A DNA stretch of 64,000 nt, taken from contig NJPS01000074.1 in assembly GCA_002946415.1 (NCBI GenBank), positions 434,001 through 498,000 on the forward strand, given 5' to 3'. The translations under genes and the position numbers were made by a program. Below the pieces are notes generated by a model. It worked only from the letters and a program-made list of their open reading frames with translations, was not told the DNA's origin and made no database searches. Below are positions 1-12,100 of this stretch, in pieces; positions within the stretch are counted from its first letter, which is position 1; the number at the start of each line of letters is the position of its first letter. The stretch comes from Rutstroemia sp. NJR-2017a BVV2. Its lineage: Eukaryota; Ascomycota; Leotiomycetes; Helotiales; Rutstroemiaceae.

Positions 1-2435
1 AGATATAAATATAATTAATATATTTGTTAGAAATTGGTAGCTCGATAATATCTATTTATAGAAACAAATATATTATAATTTATCTAAATTAAGAGAAAAA
101 AAGTTAGATTATAAAGATTAATTTTTATTATTCTTTATTCTAAATATTTTAATATTAGTTAATTAGATTATCTAGCTTTTATAGAATTATAGTAAATAAC
201 TTATAATTATTATATCTTTTATAGATAATATTTAAGATAATATCTGAGATAATATAAATTTCAATAATAGAGAATTTATATATAATAGAAAATATCTGAA
301 GAGATTTTGGGAAGTATTTAAAAATTAGAGAAGATAATATTTTTATTATTCTCAACTTCTTTTCTATTTAGATAGTATTTAGTTTTGCTAACTTCTTATA
401 AAATAACTTAGTACTAATTAGAATTACTTTAATTATAATAAAATTCAATTTATTAAATAGAACAAAATTAAAAAAGATAAAGTTTAATTCTAACTTTTTT
501 AAATACTTTTTAATTAGTTTATAAAATAAAATGATTTTATTAATAGTTTTAATTTAACTAGAAAGTATTTCTTTTTCTAGAATATATTTAGTTATCTATT
601 TCTCTAATTAGTATTAGTTTAATAGAAATAATTGATTAAGAATTTATTATTATTTAGTTATATTTCGAAATTAACAAAATAATTAAAGATATAAAATAGA
701 TTAGTTAATTACTTTAGTTAATAATAGATATAATTTAGAAATATATAATATTTAATAAATTATTATTATTTTAAGATAATATATTAGGATTTAAAATAAA
801 TAATTAAAAAAGAGATAAATAATTATATATAATTATCGATTATAAAATTAATTAAAGTATAATATATAATCTTCTAGTTCTTAATACTATTATAGATTTT
901 GATTTATAAAAGGGATTTCAAATATTTAAAAATAGATTTTAAAATAGAAGAAAGATATTTAAGAAAAGTTATTTTGATAAATATAAAATTATTTATTTTT
1001 AAATTAATAAAAGTTTTGAATTAGAAAAAGAAACTATTTTTTATTAAAGTATATAAAAGTATTATATATTCTTCTTTTATTAAAGTTATAAAATCTAAAT
1101 ATTTTATATCTTTTAATTTATCTAGAAAGAAATCTTTTATTAGATAATATCTTTTATCTAGTTTATCTTTTTATAAACTATATAAATAATTTTCTCTATT
1201 TTAACTATAATAGAACTCTTTTAGTTATTTATAAAGATTTTTTAAATTATATCTACTTTAGAATATTTAATTATATTTATAATATAAAGAATATAAAATT
1301 TAGTTTAATCTCTATTATAGTTATTTAAGAAAGTGAGATAATATTATATATTATTTTATTAAAAAGTAAATATATTATAATAAGAGATAAAGTATTATAG
1401 AATATTAATAAATATAAAAATATCAAGATATAAATTTATAAATATATATATATATAGAATATTAAATTATTTTATTTAGATAATTAATTTATTTTTATTT
1501 ATAATATAGAATCTACTTTGCGATTTATAAATAGAATTATTAGTAGAGATATTAGAATATATAATATTAATAATCTTGATTTCTACTTGATTTGTTTTGA
1601 ATTATTAATAGATTTATATATTGTTTTCAAAAGATTAATTAGCTCTATATTCTATATCTATAATATATTGGTAGAACTTGATAACTTTAATAATTAAGTT
1701 CTAGTAAAGAATATATTTATCTATAATATTTATAATAGTAGTAAATAATATAAATTACTAATAGAACTTAATAAAGTTTAAATAATCTATATAAAGTATA
1801 TAATATTTATCAGATATATATTATATTTTTACTAAATTAGTTAAAAAAGTTATTACTAATTCGATAAATTATATAATTATCAAAAAAAGAAATTACTATA
1901 AATATAACTTTTCAAAATATATTAATATTATATTTTATATCTACTTTAAGATATATTATTATTAGAAGTTTTTAGTTGATAATATATATTAGTAAATCTC
2001 AAATTATTCTAATATAAATATTTTCTATAAATTTAATCTAATATTAATGATATTTTTTAGTTTATTATATAGATCTATTATTTTAGAATAATAAAGAACT
2101 AAACTGATTAATATAGATAAATTATAGATTTATATATAAAGTTACTATTATATCTTAGATATATTTACTATATATAGAATATTATAAAAAAATTATATAT
2201 ATTATTTTATTAGAAATACTAATATAGTTTATTTAATTAATAATTAAATATTTCTTAATCTATTGATTTTTTTAAAAAGTTCTTATAACTATTTTATAAA
2301 AAAAATATTTTATTTTTCTAATATTAATATATTTGTATTTATTTAGTTATCGATATTCTTATTAGTAATTCAAAAGATAGTAATATTAGATATTGAACTT
2401 TATATTTTTTATTAAAAGAAGATTTTATTTTGATC

Positions 2436-2468
<33 letters not shown>

Positions 2469-3540
2469 TATACTAGCTTCTTCTTGGATATCAATATACT
2501 ATCTAGAAAGTGAAATATTATCAATAATAGAATAGATATTAATTGAATATTTAAAGAATATTCTATTTATTATTATTATTATTACTACTGAATAAAAGAT
2601 ATATTATAAAAATTATTAAAAATTATTATATATCGAGAATCTCTTGAAATATATCTACTTTTATTACTTAGTAATCAAGATAATTAAAGATAAAAAGAAA
2701 TAAATAATTGATATTATTTAAATAGTTATTAATATAATTAGTAAAGTTATAAATTATTAATAATATAATAAATCTTCAATAATAAAATAGATTTAGTTTT
2801 AGAATTAATAACTAAAAAACTAAAAGAATTTTAAAACTCGAAGAATTTAAATATAGGAAATTAATTATATATAGAATATATAATATATTAATATTATAAT
2901 AGTTTAGATAGAGAGTTTAACTAAATAAATCTTAGATAAAGAATTAACTTTAAACTACTTTTATAAGATTTATTATAATTATTTTGTTTAAAAATTTAGG
3001 TAATAATTTATTAATTAAATTAAAAAATAATTTAATATAAAATAAAGCTTAATTAAATCGAATAAAAATATATAAATATTTTAAATTAATTTAATTTGAT
3101 ATTACTTTATTAAAGTTATTTTAAATATATAAATATAACTTTTTAAAATATTAAATTAAAAATAAAATTATCTATAATAAATATTATTATAATAATAAAA
3201 AAATATAAATTTATAAAACTATATTAATTAATTATTTAAATTTTAAAGAAAATATATAATATTTAAATAAAATTAAAATTAAAGTTAGTTTTTAAAATAT
3301 TCAATTAAAATATTATATTTATATATTTATTAATTCTTTAATAAAATAATATTAAATTAAATAAATTTAGAATATATTTATATTTAGATAATTATCTAAT
3401 TAATAAATATAAATTTTTTAATTTGTTTAAATATCATTAATCTAAAAAGGAATTTCATATTATAATATAATATTATCAATAAAATTATTCTAAATATATT
3501 ACCAATTATTTTATAAAGTTATCATTATAAATATATTAAG
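1..3540. repeat. AT-rich block, probable RIP-degraded repeat, unclassified
   Basis: The sequence is almost entirely A and T, with stops in all frames and very few CpG or CpA sites. That is the look of fungal repeats heavily mutated by RIP. I could not find reverse transcriptase, RNase H, integrase or transposase motifs on either strand, so I do not assign a transposon class. The block ends sharply near 3,540, about 120 bp before the stop codon of the HET gene. Confidence 0.7.
2437..2468. repeat. (TTA)n microsatellite
   Basis: Ten uninterrupted TTA units plus a partial one, inside the AT-rich block. No coding context. Confidence 0.9.
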
Positions 3541-3660
3541 AATCTCACTTATTTAACTCTTACAAATTAATCCCAACTTATCTATCCGCACTTCAGCTCA
3601 AACTAGAGCGACTGGTGTGGGCTTGGCCCTGGACCTCATTTAACATGTCGAGATCTCATT

Positions 3661-5685
3661 TCAAATAATCGTAAATGTCCGAACCTCTTCCATGTTATCT
3701 ATCCCTTGCCAGTCTGGCGGCAGCGTGTAACCCGGATGCTCGGCATAGTATACCGGTTCCAGGTTCGTGGGCGGAAAGTAATCCGTACGTTGGGGGATAT
3801 AAGACTGCACTAGTAGTCGACGATGGGCACCATTTCGTGATTCTGGCGTCGGATTCCAGGACCACAAATCGTAAAGCGGGTTTTTTTCTCCGCGCCACGT
3901 AAGGAATGCGACGAGCTTGTATTGGTTTTTTTCCAGCGGCTCAACGGGCCTGAGTAGCCATAGCCCATCCATTTGATATTCAGGCGAGCCAGGTTCGTCA
4001 ATTGATTGATGGTGGTAAAGATGCTTGATGCGGCGTAATGCAAGCATGCAGACTACAATATCGGTGGATTCGATATCACAGTCAAGACGCCAGCAGCCTT
4101 CAGTGGCTTCAATGGGACCCCCGTGGCGGTCGAACCCATTGGATGTAGGTCCGACCAATTCCGAAGGATGGACTAGGAGCTCCTTGAAGAAAACCTCGTT
4201 GTCTTCGATAGAGATGCGGAACCTGGTATCGATGAAACCGTGCAGTACAAGTTGTGTAAAAGAGGTGGTACCCAAGCCGTTATTTTCTTTACAGAACTGC
4301 TCGTGAGCCCGTGATGGAGGGTATGGCATCAACTTGTGTCGAATCATTGGCGGTGGGCCCACCAATTTACCATTGTGCCAGGCGTTTTGGAGTTTAAATA
4401 CCCACTCCTCGCCTTGTACTGGTTTGAAGTCTATATATATATAGCGTCCCGGAAAAGGATTGACTTGTCGACGGGTAAATAATCGTGCTGCGAGACGCCA
4501 GTCGATTATCCAGGATGGCGACTCGTGTTCATCCTCAGGATCGCTACTAGAAAATACTTTGAACTTTGCAAGAATCGCAAGCCCCCCTTTCATCAATATA
4601 GCCCATGTGACTGCTAGAAGAAGCGATTGATAATCGATGGAGTAATCAATAGGGATAAATATTTCGCTGTCTCTCATCACTTTCCAGTCTTCGAAGAACA
4701 ACTTTCTAGTTGGGAATTGTGTCATTCCAATAACCCCATAGATATAATCCTTGGGATCTGTCGCATCCAGAAGACCTGTATCGAGCAATGCCTCAATGAA
4801 GTCAGGTTGAGTATGAGCCTTTGCTGAGAAGCGTTTAAAGGATTTCAGATTCTGTTTTCTCAACTGATATACCTCCTCGATAGCGTCTATCTGTTTAGAG
4901 AAATATTCCGGGACTGCGAATGTCGACTTCCTGTAATAAGGGGAGTCGAACTGAATATGGGCCAGTAAGTTGGGATTCCCTGCAGCTAAGAAATTGGGTT
5001 GGTGTAGTAGTGAGAACCACTCGAATGAAAAAGTTCCAATTTGGAGGATTAATCGTCGAGCACCGAAGACCTCTTGCTGGACCCATATCCTTCTAAACCA
5101 AGGCCTAGTATACAAAGACCTCAAGCCTGCATAAGTAGTCCAGAAGTCGTTGATTTTTGCAGCTGATATAGATATATCCATTTTGGCGACTACAGCTGCT
5201 TCTGTTATAGCAATCTCAATGCTCTTCTGGGTTTCTCCTGATACAATGCCTAGCCATGCAATGACTTTACAGGCTTTTTGATAAATGATAAGCATGTTTC
5301 CTACTTGGTGACCTTTTTCATCATCGTCGCTTTGGTTGATACAGATTGCATCAACCCACAGATATCGATCTTGATTACCTGGATATCGAAGGGCTAGTAG
5401 AGCATTGAAAAGATTCTCGGTAATAGGGAAGTCAATACCATTGCATTCTATAGTCTTTTCGTTCTCTTTCGTACCCCAGGTATAAGATAGAGCATCGTAT
5501 TCAACTAGGTCGTCATTCACACCAGAGGCTGAACGAAGCCCGAGGCCTTCGAAGCCTGGATGAAGAATATCCACAGTATAGACGTTGCATTTTATAGGTG
5601 ACTCAGACCATCTATCATATCCTCTAAGACGTATAAGTCTGGTTTGGTAGGGCTTGATAGGTGTATATATTGTCGCGACTTGCAT
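3661..5685 (-). CDS. HET-domain (heterokaryon incompatibility) protein, intact
   Basis: Single-exon frame of 674 residues starting at a genuine ATG and ending in TGA. HET motifs are in the usual order: YDALSYTWG near residues 63-71, LWVDAICINQ at about 109-118, and RPWFRRIWVQQEV at about 194-206. The C-terminal two thirds is the poorly conserved region typical of the family; I see no NACHT, ankyrin or WD repeats. HET proteins work in allorecognition, and activation of the domain triggers cell death in fused cells. Base composition is normal right up to the AT-rich block about 120 bp past the stop. Length and motif order argue for a functional gene. The specific incompatibility locus, if any, cannot be told from sequence. 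Confidence 0.9.
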   Translation of the reverse strand: MQVATIYTPIKPYQTRLIRLRGYDRWSESPIKCNVYTVDILHPGFEGLGLRSASGVNDDLVEYDALSYTWGTKENEKTIECNGIDFPITENLFNALLALRYPGNQDRYLWVDAICINQSDDDEKGHQVGNMLIIYQKACKVIAWLGIVSGETQKSIEIAITEAAVVAKMDISISAAKINDFWTTYAGLRSLYTRPWFRRIWVQQEVFGARRLILQIGTFSFEWFSLLHQPNFLAAGNPNLLAHIQFDSPYYRKSTFAVPEYFSKQIDAIEEVYQLRKQNLKSFKRFSAKAHTQPDFIEALLDTGLLDATDPKDYIYGVIGMTQFPTRKLFFEDWKVMRDSEIFIPIDYSIDYQSLLLAVTWAILMKGGLAILAKFKVFSSSDPEDEHESPSWIIDWRLAARLFTRRQVNPFPGRYIYIDFKPVQGEEWVFKLQNAWHNGKLVGPPPMIRHKLMPYPPSRAHEQFCKENNGLGTTSFTQLVLHGFIDTRFRISIEDNEVFFKELLVHPSELVGPTSNGFDRHGGPIEATEGCWRLDCDIESTDIVVCMLALRRIKHLYHHQSIDEPGSPEYQMDGLWLLRPVEPLEKNQYKLVAFLTWRGEKNPLYDLWSWNPTPESRNGAHRRLLVQSYIPQRTDYFPPTNLEPVYYAEHPGYTLPPDWQGIDNMEEVRTFTII

Positions 5686-6268
5686 ATCGAGCTAGAGTAA
5701 GCTAGAAAAGTACGAATAGTAGTAAAGATGAATCAAATCGATCAAGGAGATTCCCGAGGAGTAACTCTGCCTCTTGTCTCTCCGAGCCTTGCACTGTTAG
5801 GGTTGGTTGGTAGGGAATTGTAAGAGGATCACTGTGCTGTAGTAATGTAGTCAGAGCCTAAATATAGGGTCCAATTGACGACAAACTAATTACTACCGAT
5901 CCCTTCTTCCCTTTTACTTTCTTTTATAATCAGAATATTAGAATCGGAAGCCCCGCTTATCGGCTGATTAGCCTCCGCTTCCCCGCACCTCCGGGTGATT
6001 TACCCTCTAAACCACGAAGCCTCCTCCTATTCCCTCTGATATGCATATAGATTGTTAGGAGATCAATTCCTTGACTATATATAATAATAAGATTCTATAT
6101 ATCACGATCGAGAATACTGCGAATAGATAAAATCCACGATATATTGAAACTAGATGCGCCTGCTCGCAGGCTCGCAGTTGGAAGCCAGTATGATTTAAAT
6201 AAGGCTTTAGGCCTCGTCTCAGGCTCGGCCCGGTGGCAATAGGCCTTAAATTTGAGGGGTTTAAAAGC
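5686..6268. other. Intergenic, upstream of HET gene
   Basis: The 5' flank of the minus-strand HET gene, running into the downstream side of the decayed gene at 6,269. It contains normal-GC and AT-rich patches and a short stretch (about 6,190-6,250) rich in AGGCCT and GGCT motifs, similar in style to motifs near 56.5 kb. No gene seen. Confidence 0.5.
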
Positions 6269-7357
6269 TTAAGGATTTAATATCTCTTTTATTCTCTGCA
6301 AACACCTCTTTTTTGTACGTAAATTACGATGTCTATAGAGCTTACAGGTGGATCGGCCTTGAAATAGGCTTAGCAGGCGTGATTGATAACAGCTTGAGCA
6401 CCGCTGATTCTCTTTCTACCTGCTAGTATATAAACCCTCTTATCTATCAGCCTGTAAACCCTCCTGCCTGCCAGTATGTAAACCCTCATTCTGCCTATCA
6501 ACCCGAAAATACTCTTCCTGCCTGTCAGCCTGTAAATGGTTATGCCTGCCAACCTGTAAATACCCCCCCTGCCAGCTCTCCTCCCGGCTACTCTTCTCCT
6601 TCTGCGTGCCAGTATGTAAACCCTCTTGCCTGTCAGCCTGTAAACCCTCCTGCCTGCTAGCATATAAACCCTCATTCTGCTTATCAACCCGAAAATACTC
6701 TTCCTGCCTGTTAGCCTGTAAATGGTCATACCCGCCAACCCCCTGCCGGCTCTCCTCCCGGCTACTTTTCTCCCTCCTACTCTCCGCCCGCCAGTCTACC
6801 TGCCAGTCCTCCTGCCAGCTCCCCCCTTGGAAGCTCTCCTCTCTTGTACAATTGTTATTCTCCTCTCGTACAACCCTGTACCCATTCCACTGCCTAAACG
6901 GGTCCTCAGCATAGTCGTATCCCTCCTGCCACTGCTTCAACTCCCAGTTCATTCTTGTACCTCCTCCCTCCTGCTACTCCTTCTTCCGTCTTAGCCAAGA
7001 CTCTCTTGCCTGCTCCCATTTTAACCGGCTCTTTAAAGCCTTCTCCACTACCCCCTGTGCCTGTTTAAACCGTTGCTTCTGTGCCTCCTTTGATTCTCCT
7101 TCTCCTTTCCGGTAGTAGTAGTTATTGCGCAGTCGATCAAGATAGCGAACACAGCTTAAGATCCGGTGACAGCTATCCGGCAGGGGAGCAAAATCACTTA
7201 CAGGCCGGTCACACTTGCATATTGAGCACCGGTCAACCATCCACTCAGCCTAGAGCACCTGCTCCCGCTTAATATATCAGCCGTATTCTGTATCCCCGAA
7301 TATATCTGGCACCCTTATATAACAGATCATACAGTAAGTTCGTCGTATCCAGAGCAT
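6269..7357 (-). pseudogene. Decayed gene: Cys-cluster (zinc-finger-like) protein with internal tandem repeats
   Basis: One minus-strand frame runs from an ATG at 7,357 to TAA at 6,269-6,271 (362 codons) without a frameshift, but holds five premature stops: TGA at 7,277, TAG at 7,250, TAG at 6,974, TAA at 6,440 and TAG at 6,416. Each is explained by one C-to-T change in a CGA, CAG or CAA codon. The translation has a CMIC near the N-terminus, then CSICKCDRP and CHRILSCVRY, a basic helical stretch rich in K, E and Q, about 150 residues of R/Q/E-rich repeats (units such as RQEEYFRVDRQNEG), and a C-terminal cluster with CSSC and TCKLY. The Y in CVRY and TCKLY sits where a second Cys would complete a CxxC pair, as a TGT-to-TAT change would give. 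I do not recognise the family. A repeated or transposon-borne gene is likely, because RIP acts on duplicated DNA. The plus-strand frame is Pro-rich and also open in part, so strand choice is strong but not certain. Confidence 0.6.
6421..6775. repeat. Degenerate tandem repeat, about 185-bp period
   Basis: Two long units (about 6,421-6,600 and 6,606-6,775) align over nearly their full length. Each contains smaller repeats of the type GCCAGTATGTAAACCCTC and GTCAGCCTGTAAACCCTC. Differences between units are mostly C/T and G/A transitions. The array lies inside the decayed gene at 6,269-7,357 and encodes its repeat domain. Confidence 0.8.
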
Positions 7358-9190
7358 AATTAAAAGTAGTAATATTAAAAAAGTGAAGATATAATAGGAG
7401 GCTTGAAAGAAGGTTACACAGACCTAGGCCTGATTCTACATAGGAACTATATGGTACAGAATAGGTTATATACCGGTAACAGTATTTTCTATAGAGGAAT
7501 AGATTAAATACTTCGTCTCAAATATAATAAAGGTTAATATATATACTCTGGTTATTGTTAAAATTCTCCAGTATTATAGGATCTTGACGATATAATTTAA
7601 TAAAACCACCTTTATTGATAGAATCTACCAGAATAAATTTAACCTTTATTTTGCTAGATACTATAGTAGAGATAGATAAAAAAATCAAATATATAGTCCC
7701 GGAAGAGACTGATTTATACACGGAAAAGTATATTATATAGATCGAGTTTTTTATTTTTTTATTAATTAGTTATCTAATCAGGATTTTTCAATAAAAGATA
7801 GTTTAAATATAAGATAATATAGAAATAGATTCAATAAAAGGTAGCCTGAATATAGAATAATATAAAAATAGAATACTAAACTAAAGAAAAAAATAAAAAG
7901 ATAAAAAATAAAAAATCTCGATAAAATAAAGTAAACAACTTTATAATCTATATATATATATAGATTATTCCAGATTAGATAAAGTATTTTATATAACTAA
8001 AAATTAAATAATAGAAAACATAATATTATAATTAAATAATATGAATTTATATTTTAATATTGAAATATTTAATAATAATTCGAATAATAAATAAAAATTA
8101 AAATATAACAATATAAAAATATTAATAACTATTTAACTATATAATTTATAATTTAATTTATTCTAAGATTATATTTATATATTTATAATATTTTTTAGAA
8201 TTATCTAATATCTATTTAATAATATAATATCGAGAAATCTAAATATTTTAAATTATTAAATTCAACTTTTCTATTATTTCTTTTTTTAATTTATATAATA
8301 TATTTTTACTTGATATTCTAGTTTTCTATATTCGAAATATAAATCTTCTTTTTAATATTTACTTATTTCTTTCTCAAATAAATAATTTCCAATTTAATTA
8401 ATATTTAATTTATTAATTCTAATTAATAACTCTTTTTAATATTTTTATTTATTATATAATTATATTGTTCTCGATATTTGAAAGATATTTTATATAATTA
8501 GTTATTAATTTTAATAATTAATTATATTAATTCAGATAAATTCTCTAATTTATTAATATAAAAAACTTTATTTTTAATTATATTTTTTAGTTTATAATAA
8601 TATTAAATTTAAAATATATTATTATTTTATTTTATCTTTACTATATATTATCAGAAATATATAATATAAATAATTATAAAATCTATATATTTGAGATTAT
8701 ATAATATCTATTATATATTTTATTTTGAATTAATATCTTCAAATATAACTAATAGTTTTATTTTAAATTTTGCGAAGTTCTTGAAAATTATTTAGATATT
8801 TATAAATATAATAATAAATATTCTTTTTTAAATTATTTTATTCTCGAGATAATTATTGAGAAAAAGTTATATTTAATCAAAAACTACTTTACTTAAATAT
8901 AGAATTATTTATAAAACTTTATCGATTTCAATAAAGAATTCAATAATATTAAATCCAATATATAATTCTATTTAGATTAGAAATAGTTTAAATAAATTTG
9001 ATTTTTCTTTGAAAATATTAAAAAGATTGATTTTTGTTAATTATAATATAAATAGAATAATAGAGATTAGTAATAATAACTATTATTATATAATTATATT
9101 ATTAATATTAATAAAAATCTATAATATTATATTCTATATATTTTTTAGAATATCTAATATAATAATAACAAATAATTTTCAATTCGATAT
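7358..9190. repeat. AT-rich degraded DNA, no gene recognised
   Basis: Composition falls from mixed GC (7,358-7,740) to very AT-rich. A 67-codon minus-strand frame at 7,518-7,721 is low-complexity and not convincing. Apart from the 43-bp tandem duplication at 7,788 I see no element boundaries or protein motifs. Confidence 0.6.
7788..7873. repeat. Tandem duplication of a 43-bp unit
   Basis: Copy 1 (7,788-7,830) and copy 2 (7,831-7,873) have equal length with no indels. Nearly all differences are transitions: copy 1 reads ATAGTTTAAA where copy 2 reads GTAGCCTGAA. Confidence 0.8.
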
Positions 9191-12100
9191 TTAATATATT
9201 ATATATTATTTATTTAATATTATATAAAAGTCAATATTATAATATAATAATATATATTATATTTTGTAAATAAGAAATTAAATAATAGAATTATTATTTA
9301 AATTGAATATAAAGTTCTATATATTGAAAAAATTATTTATTTATATAGATCTTTATTTTTCTATATTATTATTAATCTATTATTATTTTATTAATCTTCT
9401 ATTAAAATCTTTAAAAAAATATTAATAAAAATATATAATTACTTTATATATAGATTCTATTATAATTATCTAATTATTAAATCTAAAATTCTATATAGTT
9501 ATATATTTTATAATAAATTAATAATATATTATTATTATATCGTTATACTTTTATAATTCTTTATTAATTTAACTTTAATATACTAATTACTTTCAATTTA
9601 TCTAAAAAGATAATAATCTATTATAAAAATATTATTATATTAAAATAAAGAGAAATTATATTAGAAATATAAAAAACTAGAATTAAATTAATAGTTAAAT
9701 AGAATCTATTAATAAAATTAGTAATTTTGAAAATTTAATTTATATTGCTTATATAAATTAAAGAAAGTAATTCTAATAATTCTAATAATTCGAATATAAT
9801 AATCTAATTAATATTTTAGTAAAAGAGTTATAAAAATCGAGTTAATAATATTATAAAAAATTTATTAAAAAAAATTAAAGAAATATATATAGAGAAATAA
9901 TAAAGATAGAATATATTTATAGAAAAGGAAAAATAAAAAATATTTTTAAAAATAGAAATTATAAAATTAGAAATAGAAAAGAAATAAGATATTATAATAA
10001 AGTATATATAATAAAAATAACAAATAACTAGAATATTAGAATTAGTAAATAAATAATTTATATAATTCTATATTAATTCTATTCTTTCTGCAATCTATTA
10101 ATAAATATTTAAAATAAAATATTTATTAAGAAATTTATATATTTTTAAACTAAATAGAAAATAAATAGTAAATAAAATATAATCTAATATAGAATATTAA
10201 TAAAGATAAAATCGATTATTATCTAATATTTTAATATGATTCTAAATAAAATATAATATATATAAAAGAAATAAATAAAAAAGAAGATTTAATATATAAG
10301 AAATTTGTAAAATATATAATAAACTTAATAATAGATAAAAATAACTAGATATTTAATATATTTATTATATATAAGAAAGTTTAATAAAGATTAAAATTAT
10401 TTATTACCAACTTTATTATCTATTTAGATAATATAAAATATAAGCTAGATATAATTTATTTAAATAAGAAAAGAAAAAAACTTTTCGCGAAATATAATAT
10501 TAAATTAAAGAAAAAAATTACTTAATATAATAATATTTTTATAGTTAAATAGAGTTTTATTATCTCAATAATAAAACTAAAAAGAAGAAATAATATCTTC
10601 CAAGATAATAATAATAATTATTATCTAAATAAAAATAGAAAATAATTAATTTGGAAATTATATAATAATTATTCAACTAAAATAAAGCAAATATTAAATA
10701 TAATAATTAGTCTAATTCTAATTAAAAATAGTATAGAAATTAAAAAGAAATATTATAATTATATTAGATCTAGATATATTAATAAAGATTATTAATAATA
10801 TCGAAATATAAATAGATTAGTAAGTTATTATAAATATAATAAATATAGATATTATATTAATAATTATCTAAAATTAACTTTTATAATATTATAACTAATA
10901 GTAGATAGTCTTCTCTAAAAATATTCTTTATATCAATATATACTTTAGTAGATATAAGTAAATATCAATATATTTTGCTATTAAATTGTAGTAATAAATA
11001 CTTAAATTTTAAATAGAAAATACTTGAATTTTCGCGGATTTTTGCTGGATTTTTGCGGAACTTAATATTAAAATTTAAAGTTATTTCTTATCTAATTAAT
11101 TATAAAAACTCTTATTTTTTGATATTTGGATATTTAATTTTATTTATATTTAGCTATTTAAATAGGAGAAAATTAGAAGATATCAATTCTAACTTATAAA
11201 TCTATATAAATATATATTTTAAATATCCAAATTCTATAGAAATTTAACTATAAATAGGAAAAAATAATGATTTTCAATGATTTTTATATATTTATTTACT
11301 TATTAGTATTTATTTATATCTATTAAAGTATATATTAATATAAAGACAACTTTAGAGAGACTATTTATTATTATTAAGAAATAAAATTATTTAGCTAATA
11401 CTAGTTTTAAATAATTAAATATTTTTAAAAAAGTAAAGAAAAAAAAAAGAGAATAATTCTTTCAATATAAAAATAAAAATAAAATAGATAAAAAATAAAA
11501 TAAATATTTATAAATAATAAAATAGAGAAAAATTATATAATATTCAAGTAATAAATAAATAGAATCTAATTATTATTTTACTATATATAATTTTGAAATT
11601 CTAAAAATAACTTTGATTTTAGATATTTTATAACTTGAAATTATAAATTCTAATATCGATTAATTATTATATATATAGTTTAATGATAATTTAATATTTA
11701 TAATTGCAATAGTAAATAGAAAAAATTTATTTATTATATAAAAAAGAAATAACTCGATATTTATATATTAATATCAGAATAATAGAAAAATATATAAGAT
11801 AAATAAAAGAAAATATTAAATATAACTATTATAAAAAATATATAATTATTATAAAAATATTGAGAATATAAAGATATTTTCGATAAAAAAGAAATAAAAA
11901 TAGTTTCTAATTATTATATAATAAAATATTATATCAACTTTAAATTAAATTATATATTATCTTTTTGACTTTTATATTTATTATTAAATATCGAATTTTA
12001 GATTTTGTGAAAATACTTTAAGATTTATAAATATAAATAATAAATATATTATTTAATTGATATTATTAGTATATTAAATAAATTTGAAAAGAAAAATACT

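Noticed and set aside
6606..6914. Pro/Gln-rich plus-strand frames over the tandem repeat
   Set aside because: The minus-strand frame is longer, spans the non-repeat flanks with Cys-cluster motifs and has a consistent stop pattern, so the plus-strand reading is probably a shadow. Some doubt remains.
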